11,237 nt of DNA from Streptosporangiaceae bacterium (GCA_030041195.1 JASHOI010000429.1:1-11237); one strand, 5' to 3'; shown: positions 1-5,763, counted from the first letter of the stretch. The notes: generated by a model not told the origin, from the sequence alone. Numbers and translations are program-made.

Positions 1-2
1 AT

Positions 3-377
3 GTGCGGTGGCGTCAGCCGCTGCGGCCGGCTGAACCAGACCACCGAGAGGTTAAGCCCGATGGCGACCAGCCCGGCCGCGTAGCACGCAATCGCGGCAA
101 CCAGGGCCAGGCTGACCGGGGCAGGATGCCCGGCCCGGCTGGGCAGCGCGGAGGCCGCTACGGTCCCGGCCCCGATGAGCCCGACGCCCACCCACAGCGG
201 CAGCGCGCCCCGGGTCACGCCGCGGCTGGTGGCGTAGCCGAACGGCAGCACGCGCCCGGAGCGCGCCATCATCTGCGCATACTCTGGCTCCCGCCACACC
301 CTGCGGACCAGCCGGGGGCCGACGGTCAGCGAGGCAAGCAGCATCACGCCCCCCGCGATGCAGCCAGTGATCTGCAT
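3..377 (-). CDS. Small multi-pass membrane protein, 3' end missing (possible immunity partner)
   Basis: I do not recognise the family. The frame is open from an ATG at 377 to the left edge (125 complete codons, no stop). The start is backed by GGGAGG about 5 nt upstream, and the gene begins 21 nt after the stop of the 365-aa gene, so it is the third gene of that operon. Three hydrophobic stretches are visible: residues about 3-20 (CIAGGVMLLASLTVG), 58-77 (ALPLWVGVGLIGAGTVAAS) and 88-115 (VSLALVAAIACYAAGLVAIG). A basic, polar segment (about 21-55, RLVRRVWREPEY...) lies between the first two. No enzyme motif or lipobox is seen. Downstream position after a WXG-type protein with a glycine-zipper tail is compatible with an immunity or membrane accessory role, but that is inference; it could be an unrelated integral membrane protein. 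Being a gene is well supported; function is open. Confidence 0.7.
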   Translation of the reverse strand, partial: MQITGCIAGGVMLLASLTVGPRLVRRVWREPEYAQMMARSGRVLPFGYATSRGVTRGALPLWVGVGLIGAGTVAASALPSRAGHPAPVSLALVAAIACYAAGLVAIGLNLSVVWFSRPQRLTPPH

Positions 378-398
378 GGCGTCCTCCCGGCTCGCCGG

Positions 399-1496
399 CT
401 AGAGCCCGCTGAAGATATCGCTAACCACGTGGTTGAATGCATCGCTGGCGAAGAAGCCCACCCCGGCACCGACGATCGCGCCGACGCCCCCGCCAATGAG
501 GGTTCCCTCCGGCCCGATGAACGACCCGACGGTCAAACCGGCCTCCATGCCGGCCTGCGTGCCTGCCCAGGTGGCGCCCCAGGAGATCGCGGTGTCTCCG
601 ACCGCGTCGACCGTCGCCTCGCCGACGTTGTGCGTCTGCTGGTAGACACCGATGCCGGTGAGCACCGCCCCGGCGCCCAGCAGGAAGTCCCCGCCCAGGT
701 CCACCGCGTCGCTGCGGCCCAGTTCACCGAGTTCCTGCCAGGTGCTGTTATGGGACAGCAGGCTCATCACCCGCCCGCCCGCCGGGTCCCCGGCCCGCAG
801 CAGCGCACTGGCCTTGGTGCTGGCAGAACCCACGCCGGCCAGCGCGCCCTGCCCACCGCCGACGATGTCGTCGACCCCGGCGCCGATGGCCACCAGCGCC
901 GTCTCCCAGCCCGACCCGCCGCTCTTGCCCCGCTGCGGCCGGATCGCGCTGATCGGCAGCCCGTTCAGCTTCCCGGCCGCCTCGGAGCGGACCTTCTGCG
1001 CCACGCTCATGCACTCCGCGTAGTACTTCTGGTACCACTCCAGCCACACGCTGGCTTCCTTCTCCGCAGAAGTCGTGCCGGCCAGGCACACCTCCGCCGG
1101 ACTGCCGTCCGCCCCGACCGGGGCGCCGTGCTGCCGTGCCTTGCTGGCGGCCTCCTCCAGGTCGCTTTCGATCCGCGACAGCGCCACCGCGAGCGCGTCA
1201 ATGATCTCACCCGCGTCCTCGATGAGCGCCGCCAAGCCGTTCGCCGCCTCCGCGTCGGCCTGGTACTGGCGCTCGAACGCCGACGCCGCCGAACCGGTCC
1301 AGCCCGCCGCGCCGACCAGCCCTTCCACTTCACTGTCCAGAATGGAGGTCGCGTCGTTCAGCTGCGGCACGTATCCATACAGCGTGGCGGCCGTCGCCGA
1401 CAGCCCGCGGATATCGCCGCCGATCCAGTCATAGGAAAACGGCGCCAGAGCCGACACACTGGTCGCACCGCCCGAACCCCCCGCCGGAACCCGCAT
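399..1496 (-). CDS. WXG100/LXG-like type VII secretion substrate with glycine-zipper C-terminus (365 aa)
   Basis: Predicted extracellular or membrane-acting substrate of an ESX/type VII-like secretion system. Residues about 25-180 are alpha-helical and Ala/Glu-rich, with a WTG turn at 66-68 (GAAGWTGSAASAFERQY), the hallmark of WXG100 helical hairpins, and a second amphipathic helical stretch about 143-178. A linker around 185-200 (RPQRGKSGGSG) leads to a glycine-rich C-terminal half. Its end, about 316-350, is a glycine zipper (GTLIGGGVGAIVGAGVGFFA) followed by a short polar tail. There is no signal peptide and no recognisable nuclease, NADase or other toxin fold. The ATG overlaps the stop of the upstream 106-aa gene as TAATG, so translation is probably coupled; there is no good independent SD, and a GTG at codon 14 is a weaker alternative. 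Glycine-zipper tails are known in LXG pore-type effectors such as streptococcal TelE, but also occur in non-toxic proteins. The WXG-like call is good; the effector role is inference. Confidence 0.75.
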   Translation of the reverse strand: MRVPAGGSGGATSVSALAPFSYDWIGGDIRGLSATAATLYGYVPQLNDATSILDSEVEGLVGAAGWTGSAASAFERQYQADAEAANGLAALIEDAGEIIDALAVALSRIESDLEEAASKARQHGAPVGADGSPAEVCLAGTTSAEKEASVWLEWYQKYYAECMSVAQKVRSEAAGKLNGLPISAIRPQRGKSGGSGWETALVAIGAGVDDIVGGGQGALAGVGSASTKASALLRAGDPAGGRVMSLLSHNSTWQELGELGRSDAVDLGGDFLLGAGAVLTGIGVYQQTHNVGEATVDAVGDTAISWGATWAGTQAGMEAGLTVGSFIGPEGTLIGGGVGAIVGAGVGFFASDAFNHVVSDIFSGL

Positions 1497-1816
1497 TACC
1501 GGCGCTGCCCGGTCACGAGAGCGGTCAACAGGTCATGGCTGAACTGCGCATTTGTGAGCTCTGCGCGCGAGTAGTTGGCGTGCGCCTGGGCCAGCTTCTG
1601 GCCATGGCTGGCCATCACCGCGGCCAGCGACGCATTCAGCTCTCCGACGCTGCTGAGGACCGTGTGCAGAGCGCCGTCAATGTCGCCGCCGCCGCCGTCC
1701 GGGCACGCAGGGCCGCCGGCTGGAATCAGCCCGCGCACCACGCCGGCCTGCGAATCGAAGGTGTCTGCCGCGGCCTGCAGGTCGGACATCACCACCGTGA
1801 ACCCACTGCCTGCCAC
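1496..1816 (-). CDS. EspC/WXG100-like small type VII secretion protein (106 aa)
   Basis: Small helical protein with the layout of EspC-like and related ESX-associated proteins: an N-terminal GFTVVMSDLQAAADTF helix, a Gly/Pro-rich turn (about 32-44), then a long helix ending in ANYSRAELTNAQ. That end holds Y82-x3-E86, the YxxxD/E type VII secretion signal. I chose the GTG at 1816 because AGGAGG lies 6 nt upstream of it; an upstream in-frame ATG would add 15 residues but has no SD. The stop codon overlaps the ATG of the 365-aa gene (TAATG). It is first in a three-gene operon and likely pairs with the WTG protein, since ESX heterodimers combine WxG from one partner with YxxxE from the other. Family naming (EspC-like versus a DUF of similar layout) is uncertain; membership in the WXG100-like superfamily is fairly secure. 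Confidence 0.75.
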   Translation of the reverse strand: MAGSGFTVVMSDLQAAADTFDSQAGVVRGLIPAGGPACPDGGGGDIDGALHTVLSSVGELNASLAAVMASHGQKLAQAHANYSRAELTNAQFSHDLLTALVTGQRR

Positions 1817-1854
1817 CGAACACCTCCTGAAGTCCGCGGCGCTTTGGCCGACTT

Positions 1855-2052
1855 TCAGCATTCCAATAATGCGGCCTGTCCATCACGGCGTTCAAGCAAC
1901 ACAAGCTTCTTCGCCGGTACGGGGCGGCAGACAGTCATGGCGTCACAGCCATCGGCAGCGTCGATCTTGAGGTCGCGGATCGTCGATGATGAGATGACGC
2001 GGCCCCGCGACGTCCTCGCGCCACACCCAGTGTCACCTGGCGGGGCCGTCAT
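1855..2052 (-). CDS. Doubtful small ORF in the leader of the type VII operon (65 aa)
   Basis: An ATG-started frame of 65 codons (begins MTAPPGDTGCGARTSRG, ends LLEC) lies upstream of the 106-aa gene in the same direction, ending 38 nt before that start. It resembles nothing I know. GC3 is lower and less regular than in neighbouring genes, the only purine-rich stretch before the ATG is a poor SD, and its first codons form the left side of a hairpin. It may be a leader peptide, a decayed gene or chance. I list it because it is the only frame in this gap that runs with the operon. Confidence 0.15.
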   Translation of the reverse strand: MTAPPGDTGCGARTSRGRVISSSTIRDLKIDAADGCDAMTVCRPVPAKKLVLLERRDGQAALLEC

Positions 2053-2053
2053 C
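1993..2053 (-). promoter_or_regulatory. Bulged 14-bp inverted repeat in the type VII operon leader
   Basis: The arm 1993-2008 (GATGAC-GC-GGCCCCGC on the plus strand) pairs with 2040-2053 (GCGGGGCCGTCATC). This gives 14 base pairs with a single 2-nt GC bulge and a 31-nt loop. The loop holds a further small hairpin (ACAC/GTGT). There is no T-run after it on either strand, so it does not look like a simple intrinsic terminator of dnaB. It would sit about 180-240 nt upstream of the 106-aa gene in the same transcript. Confidence 0.5.
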
Positions 2054-2174
2054 GTGGTCTCGCGCCTCTAGCCGCAGCACACCCGGCACGGCCAGCCTCC
2101 TCACCGGACTTCTCGCCTCACGCACGCCATAGTTAGATACCCACCGCCACGCCCGACCGACGAATCTCAGCTCG

Positions 2175-2263
2175 TTGGCCAATTGGCCAAACGATGGCCA
2201 AGATCAATGAGATTTGGCCACGGAACCTGAGATCCTACACGTCGCATGATCAAATCCTGGCCA
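2175..2263. promoter_or_regulatory. 16-bp perfect palindrome plus extra TGGCCA boxes (operator-like cluster)
   Basis: TTGGCCAATTGGCCAA at 2175-2190 is a perfect 16-bp palindrome. It is followed by further TGGCCA copies at 2195-2200, 2215-2220 (as TTTGGCCA) and 2258-2263, the last inside the 3' end of dnaB. Box centres are 8, 11, 20 and 43 bp apart, so several are near one or two helical turns. The cluster lies between the dnaB stop and the type VII-like operon, upstream of that operon's likely promoter. I do not recognise the binding protein. Confidence 0.45.
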
Positions 2264-4574
2264 TGTCACAGAATCGGCTGTAATGACCCTGGAATGCGAC
2301 GGTAACCGTAGCCGTCGGCCCGTTCCGGTGCTTGGCCACGATGAAATCCGCTTCACCGGCCCGCGGTGATTCCCTCTCATATGCATCTTCTCGGTGCAAA
2401 AGTATCACAACATCCGAATCCTGCTCTATAGATCCCGATTCGCGCAAATCTGCCAAGAGCGGACGTTTATCGGTTCGCTGCTCGGGGCCGCGGTTGAGCT
2501 GGGCTACGGCGACGACCGGGACGTTGAGTTCCTTGGCGAGCAGCTTCAGCGAGCGGGACATCTCGGAGACTTCCTGCTGCCTGTTCTCCACCCGCTTCGG
2601 GGAGCTCATCAGCTGCAGGTAATCGATGATCACCAGGCGCAGGTCGTGCCGTTGCTTGAGCCGCCGGCACTTCGCCCGGATCTCCATCATCGACATGTTC
2701 GGCGAGTCGTCGATGAACAGCGGGGCGTCCACCACCTCGCTCATCCGCCTTGCCAGCCGGGTCCAGTCGTCCTCGCTCATCTGGCCGGTCCGCATCGAGT
2801 GCAGCGGGACCCGGGCCTCGGCCGAGAGCAGGCGCATGGTGATCTCGTTGCGGCTCATCTCGAGGCTGAAGATCACCGCGGTGAGGCCGGTCTTGACCGA
2901 GGCCGCCCTGGCCAGGTCGAGGGCCAGGGTCGAGTTGTGGGTCGGGATCATGCCCTCGCCCGCGAGGTACAGCCGGTCCGGGCTGTCCACCTGCACGCAC
3001 CGCACCGGCCGCGACGGGACCCGGCGGACGTCGACGATGTACCGCCAGCGCGCCATCTGCGGGTCGTGCCGCAGCCGCTCCTTGTGCAGCCGCTGCTTGC
3101 GGCTCAGCAGGAACACCTGGTCGTCGGTCAGGAACCGGACCAGGTAGCGCGGTGCCGCGGCCGCGCCGCGCGGTGCCTTCCTGATCGGCATGGAGCAGCG
3201 GTAACCGAGGCTGAGAACCAGCTCCCTGACGTCGCATGCCAGCTCACGGCTGGTGGCGGCCAGGTGGATTGCGCCATTGCTGGCCACGGTGCCGCCGATG
3301 TCGAGGATGCCGGCAAGAAGACCGCGCCGCTGGGCCTCGCTGCCGCGCAGATACGCCTCCGGGATGCGCTTTTCCTGGCCGCCGGGAAGCAGCGCCGGGA
3401 TGGCCGCGAAGTCGGCGGGCGCCAGCCGCATCGCGATCTCCGGGTCCGCGATGGTCAGGCCCGCTGGCGCTGTGTACGGACCGCCCAGCCAGACGCCGAG
3501 GGCGTAGGGCTGGACCAGCAGGTCGGCATCGGGCAGATCGAACGACCCGCATATCGGCACGGCGTGGTTCCGCCCGCCATTCCCCGCCCGCCGGCCGGCC
3601 GCTGCCGCGATCTGCTCCGTGGTCAGCACCTGCGCGGTCCCCGTGCCGGGCACGGTGCCGGGACCGCCCGCGCGCCGGGCGCCGTCGGGGCGGGTCCAGG
3701 TGAGCCACTGATGCTGGCCGTCGGCCACGATGACCTCACCGGTGGAGAACGCCACCTCATAGCACGGCCTCCCGTGCAGCACCTCGGTGGCTGCGACGAC
3801 GTTCACCGGCCGCCCGTCGGCGCCGACAAGCTGATCGCCCACGGCGACCTCGCCCATCGTGGTCCAGCCGGTGGGCGTCGGCAGCCGCGTCTCGAGGGCC
3901 AAGGCTTTGCCGAGGGCGGGTCGCGCGGCGATCACGATCATCTGGCCCGGGTGCAGGCCGTTGGTCAGCGCGTCGAGGTCGGCGAACCCGGTGGGCACGC
4001 CGGTCAGCGCCCCGCCCCGGCTGCCGATCGCCTCGATCTCGTCGAGCGCTCCCGGCATGATCTCGGCCAGCGCCAGGTAGTCCTCGCTGATCCGCCGGGC
4101 GGTCACCCCGTAGACCTCGGCTTCGGCCCGGTCGACGATCTCATCGGCATCCCCATCGCCGGAGTAGCCGAGCTGCACGATGCGGGTGCCCGCCTCCACC
4201 AGGCGGCGCAAGATCGCCCGCTCCCGAACGATACGGGCGTAGTAGCCGGCGTTCGCCGCGGTGGGCACGCACGCGATGAGCGTGTGCAGGTACGGGGCCC
4301 CGCCCACGCGGGTGATCTCGCCGCGCTTCGTCAGCTCGTTCGCGACCGTCACCGCGTCGGCCGGCTCGCCCCTGCTGTACAGGTCGAGGATGACCTCGTG
4401 CACAAGCTGATGCGCGGGTCGGTAGTGATCGCCGGGGTGGATCACCTCGAGCACGTCGGAGATCGCATCCTTCGACATCAGCATGCCGCCAAGAACGCAC
4501 TGCTCCGCGGCGAGATCGTGCGGGGGGGTCCGCTCGAATTCGTCGCCATGCGGGGCGATCTCCGCCACACTCAC
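2250..4574 (-). CDS. dnaB: Replicative DNA helicase DnaB, precursor containing a class 3 intein (774 aa)
   Basis: Hexameric 5'-3' helicase that unwinds DNA ahead of the replication fork and recruits primase. The N-terminal domain (PPHDLAAEQCVLGGML..., PTAANAGYYARIV) and RecA-type C-domain are both clear. Walker A (ARPALGK/ST) is split by the intein; Walker B is LVIIDYLQLMS; further motifs are QLNRGPEQR, LRESGSIEQDSDVVILLHR and AKHRNGPT. Removing the intein (residues 224-547) leaves about 450 aa, the normal DnaB size. I chose the GTG at 4574 because GGGGGAGG stands about 8 nt before it and the protein then starts just ahead of the conserved PPHDLAAEQ segment. The frame is open up to a GTG at 4727, but that extension would run through DnaA boxes and lacks an SD. 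The upstream gap to rplI exceeds 700 nt, so dnaB probably has its own promoter. Confidence 0.96.
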   Translation of the reverse strand: MSVAEIAPHGDEFERTPPHDLAAEQCVLGGMLMSKDAISDVLEVIHPGDHYRPAHQLVHEVILDLYSRGEPADAVTVANELTKRGEITRVGGAPYLHTLIACVPTAANAGYYARIVRERAILRRLVEAGTRIVQLGYSGDGDADEIVDRAEAEVYGVTARRISEDYLALAEIMPGALDEIEAIGSRGGALTGVPTGFADLDALTNGLHPGQMIVIAARPALGKALALETRLPTPTGWTTMGEVAVGDQLVGADGRPVNVVAATEVLHGRPCYEVAFSTGEVIVADGQHQWLTWTRPDGARRAGGPGTVPGTGTAQVLTTEQIAAAAGRRAGNGGRNHAVPICGSFDLPDADLLVQPYALGVWLGGPYTAPAGLTIADPEIAMRLAPADFAAIPALLPGGQEKRIPEAYLRGSEAQRRGLLAGILDIGGTVASNGAIHLAATSRELACDVRELVLSLGYRCSMPIRKAPRGAAAAPRYLVRFLTDDQVFLLSRKQRLHKERLRHDPQMARWRYIVDVRRVPSRPVRCVQVDSPDRLYLAGEGMIPTHNSTLALDLARAASVKTGLTAVIFSLEMSRNEITMRLLSAEARVPLHSMRTGQMSEDDWTRLARRMSEVVDAPLFIDDSPNMSMMEIRAKCRRLKQRHDLRLVIIDYLQLMSSPKRVENRQQEVSEMSRSLKLLAKELNVPVVAVAQLNRGPEQRTDKRPLLADLRESGSIEQDSDVVILLHREDAYERESPRAGEADFIVAKHRNGPTATVTVAFQGHYSRFCDMARI
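2934..3905 (-). mobile_element. DnaB intein, class 3 (WCT), 324 aa, with degenerate LAGLIDADG homing endonuclease
   Basis: In-frame protein-splicing element inserted between the Walker A Lys and Ser (GK | ST), the insertion site known for mycobacterial DnaB inteins. It begins with Ala (ALALETRLPTPTGW) instead of Cys/Ser and ends GMIPTHN before Ser+1. Class 3 residues are present: block B HQW (H288, W290), block F Cys526 (VRCVQV) and block G Thr545 before His546-Asn547. Splicing therefore should start at the block F Cys, not at residue 1. The centre carries two LAGLIDADG-like helices, LGVWLGGP (about 359-366) and LLAGILDIGG (about 419-428). In both, the catalytic Asp position is Gly (365 and 427), so the endonuclease is predicted inactive. 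Codon use matches dnaB, pointing to long residence. Confidence 0.92.
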
Positions 4575-4632
4575 AGGTGCCACCTCCCCCATTGCGGTTG
4601 GCATTCCCGCAGCTGCCGGCGCGGGCCACTGA

Positions 4633-4652
4633 AGCCGTTGTATCGGACGGCT
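4633..4652 (-). promoter_or_regulatory. Short hairpin in the dnaB leader
   Basis: AGCCGT (4633-4638) pairs with ACGGCT (4647-4652) around an 8-nt loop, about 60-80 nt upstream of the dnaB start. Function unknown; it may be incidental. Confidence 0.25.
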
Positions 4653-4695
4653 CGGACAGTCTGGCGCGAGCGCTGCTGAGCGTCCAGCGGTGCTG

Positions 4696-4722
4696 TGCAC
4701 AGGCCTGTGGATAGCCTGTGCA
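4696..4722. promoter_or_regulatory. DnaA box centred in a 9-bp inverted repeat
   Basis: TGCACAGGC (4696-4704) and GCCTGTGCA (4714-4722) are perfect inverted arms. The centre together with the first base of the right arm reads TGTGGATAG (4706-4714), an 8/9 match to the DnaA box TGTGGATAA. It lies about 130 nt upstream of the dnaB start codon. Confidence 0.5.
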
Positions 4723-4761
4723 GACACGCCGCCCTCGCTGTGCGCAGCATGGGGACAGCGC

Positions 4762-4770
4762 TGTGGATAT
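4762..4770 (+). promoter_or_regulatory. DnaA box (8/9 match)
   Basis: TGTGGATAT differs from the consensus TGTGGATAA only in the last base. It is the second of three boxes in the 4700-4890 stretch upstream of dnaB. Confidence 0.5.
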
Positions 4771-4807
4771 TGCGCGACTGCTCTCCGTAAGAATGCGGCT
4801 GCCTGGG

Positions 4808-4813
4808 ATTATG
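4808..4813 (-). promoter_or_regulatory. Possible -10 element of dnaB
   Basis: In minus sense this reads CATAAT, one base off TATAAT. The -35 region (TTCCTG at 18-nt spacing) is poor. If used, it would give a leader of roughly 225 nt, with two DnaA boxes downstream and one upstream of the start site. Confidence 0.25.
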
Positions 4814-4876
4814 CCGTCCACGGGTTGTGCGCAGGAAAAAGTTCTAGGCTGTCACGCCGTCCACAATGGCCGGAAG

Positions 4877-4885
4877 TTATCCACA
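4877..4885 (-). promoter_or_regulatory. Perfect DnaA box
   Basis: TTATCCACA is an exact match to the strong DnaA-box consensus, in the opposite orientation to the two boxes at 4706 and 4762. It sits in a locally AT-richer stretch. Confidence 0.6.
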
Positions 4886-5002
4886 TTAGGAATTTCACGT
4901 ACGACGTCACATGTGGCGCTCCGGGGCCGCGGTTCCGGCGGCGCGCTGAGCGGGCCTCAGCGGGATGCGCGCGTTTGCCGGGCGCGCGCTGGCTGGACTC
5001 TC

Positions 5003-5024
5003 TAGCATTCGAGCATGTGTTCGA
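5003..5024 (+). promoter_or_regulatory. -10 box and overlapping LexA (SOS) box for the small plus-strand gene
   Basis: TAGCAT (5003-5008) is a good actinobacterial -10 placed 7 nt before the ATG at 5015, as expected for a leaderless transcript. TCGAGC-ATGT-GTTCGA (5009-5024) matches the actinobacterial LexA operator TCGAAC-N4-GTTCGA at 11 of the 12 defined positions and covers the start codon. LexA bound here would cover the transcription start site. Confidence 0.55.
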
Positions 5025-5257
5025 GTATCGGGGGACAGCTCGGCCAGATATGCCGGGCTATCGAGGAGCTGGCTGCCCGCTCGACCAGCGAAGGTGACGT
5101 TGCCGGAGGCTCGGCCCGGGCGAAAGCCGAGGGCCCGGCCCGGGTGCAGGCCGAGGGCTTGGCTCTCGCCCGGCTGGCCGCGATCTGGGAAATGGTCGCC
5201 GACGCGGATCCCGAACTCGCCAAGCGCCTGCCCGGCTATCTGTCCGCAGCCGAATAA
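5015..5257 (+). CDS. Small, probably SOS-controlled hypothetical protein (80 aa)
   Basis: Product unknown. The 80-aa protein starts MCSSIGGQLGQICRAIEELAA, has a low-complexity middle with a repeat-like pair (AKAEGPAR / VQAEGLAL), and ends with a conserved-looking helix, LARLAAIWEMVADADPELAKRLPGYL. It is likely all alpha-helical and cytosolic; no membrane segment is seen. There is no SD before the ATG, but a TAGCAT -10 lies 7 nt upstream, so I infer a leaderless mRNA. The overlapping LexA box and the MCSS start resemble those of DUF222/13E12-type HNH proteins, some of which are LexA targets. It may be a short relative or an N-terminal remnant of that family (inference); no HNH motif is present. 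It is divergent from dnaB and convergent with rplI, ending 44 nt from the rplI stop. Confidence 0.65.
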   Translation: MCSSIGGQLGQICRAIEELAARSTSEGDVAGGSARAKAEGPARVQAEGLALARLAAIWEMVADADPELAKRLPGYLSAAE

Positions 5258-5301
5258 GCGCGCCGGACCGCGGAACCCGGGGACAGGCCAGGGGTGACCG
5301 C

Positions 5302-5763
5302 TCAGGCGCCGACGACCTCGACGTCCAGGGTGGCGGTCACGTCGGGATGCAGCTTGACCGTCACCTGGTGGGCGCCGACGGTCTTGATCGGGTTCTTGAT
5401 CTCGATCCGGCGACGGTCCAGTTCGGGGCCGCCCGCGGCCTTCACCGCGGCCGCGATGTCGGAAGGCGACACTGAGCCGAACAGCCTGCCGCCGCCGCCA
5501 GCGCGGGTCTGCAGGCGGACCTGGAGCGACGCGAGCCGCGCAGCGGCGTCCCGCGCGTCGTCAAGCCCTCTGATCTCCCTGGCGGACCGGGCGCGCTTGA
5601 TCAGATCGATCTGCTTCTCCGCGCCGCGGGTCCAGCGCATGGCAAGACCGCGCGGCACCAGGTAGTTGCGGCCGTAGCCGCCCGCCACCTCGACCACGTC
5701 GCCGGGGCCGCCCAGGCCGGTGACCTCCTGGGTCAGGATGAGCTTCATCGGCGTACCGCTCAT
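5302..5763 (-). CDS. rplI: 50S ribosomal protein L9
   Basis: Two-domain large-subunit protein that binds 23S rRNA near the L1 stalk base and helps keep reading frame. The N-domain signature is MKLILTQEVTGLGGPGDVVEVAGGY followed by GRNYLVPRGLA, then the long connecting helix (about 45-80) and a C-domain (RLFGSVSPSDIAAAV..., HPDVTATLDVEVV). The 153-aa length is normal. The ATG at 5763 has GGGAGG 9 nt upstream and adds MSGTP before the usual MKLIL; the internal ATG at 5748 lacks an SD. It is last in the rpsF-ssb-rpsR-rplI operon, 21 nt after rpsR. Confidence 0.97.
   Translation of the reverse strand: MSGTPMKLILTQEVTGLGGPGDVVEVAGGYGRNYLVPRGLAMRWTRGAEKQIDLIKRARSAREIRGLDDARDAAARLASLQVRLQTRAGGGGRLFGSVSPSDIAAAVKAAGGPELDRRRIEIKNPIKTVGAHQVTVKLHPDVTATLDVEVVGA

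Larger units (their letters stand above)
1817..2249. other. Intergenic region between dnaB and the type VII-like operon
   Basis: About 430 nt with no convincing gene. It holds the TGGCCA cluster (2175-2263), the bulged hairpin (1993-2053) and a weak small ORF (1855-2052). A loosely -10-like stretch for the minus strand is near 2130-2140 (TATCTAAC in minus sense), without a good -35. No T-tailed terminator for dnaB was found. Both flanking genes run leftwards, so this must hold the operon's promoter unless it is read through from dnaB. Confidence 0.6.
4575..5014. other. Divergent intergenic region between dnaB and the small SOS-type gene
   Basis: About 440 nt with no convincing gene. Contents: the dnaB SD (4581-4590), a small hairpin (4633-4652), three DnaA boxes (4706-4714, 4762-4770, 4877-4885), a candidate dnaB -10, a plus-strand TAGGCT at 4845-4850 with no good -35, and the -10 (5003-5008) of the plus-strand gene. 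Confidence 0.6.

Noticed and set aside
3..1574. 523-codon plus-strand frame opposite the type VII-like operon
   Set aside because: Composition is Arg/Pro/Gly-rich without any domain; the minus-strand genes have SDs, coupled starts and recognisable motifs.
2394..4679. 761-codon open frame on the plus strand opposite dnaB
   Set aside because: It mirrors dnaB codon structure (GC3 bias), has no domain, and dnaB on the other strand is unmistakable. The same holds for the long plus-strand frame at 8975-10855 opposite the PBP.
4575..4727. N-terminal extension of DnaB to a GTG at 4727
   Set aside because: No SD, low-complexity sequence not seen in DnaB, and it would cover a DnaA box; GTG 4574 has a strong SD at the right distance.
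4690..4890. Chromosomal origin (oriC)
   Set aside because: Only three good DnaA boxes and no dnaA or dnaN beside it; better explained as a regulatory cluster.
4718..5005. 95-codon plus-strand frame upstream of the SOS-type gene
   Set aside because: No SD, crosses two DnaA boxes and the AT-richer spacer, and has irregular codon use.
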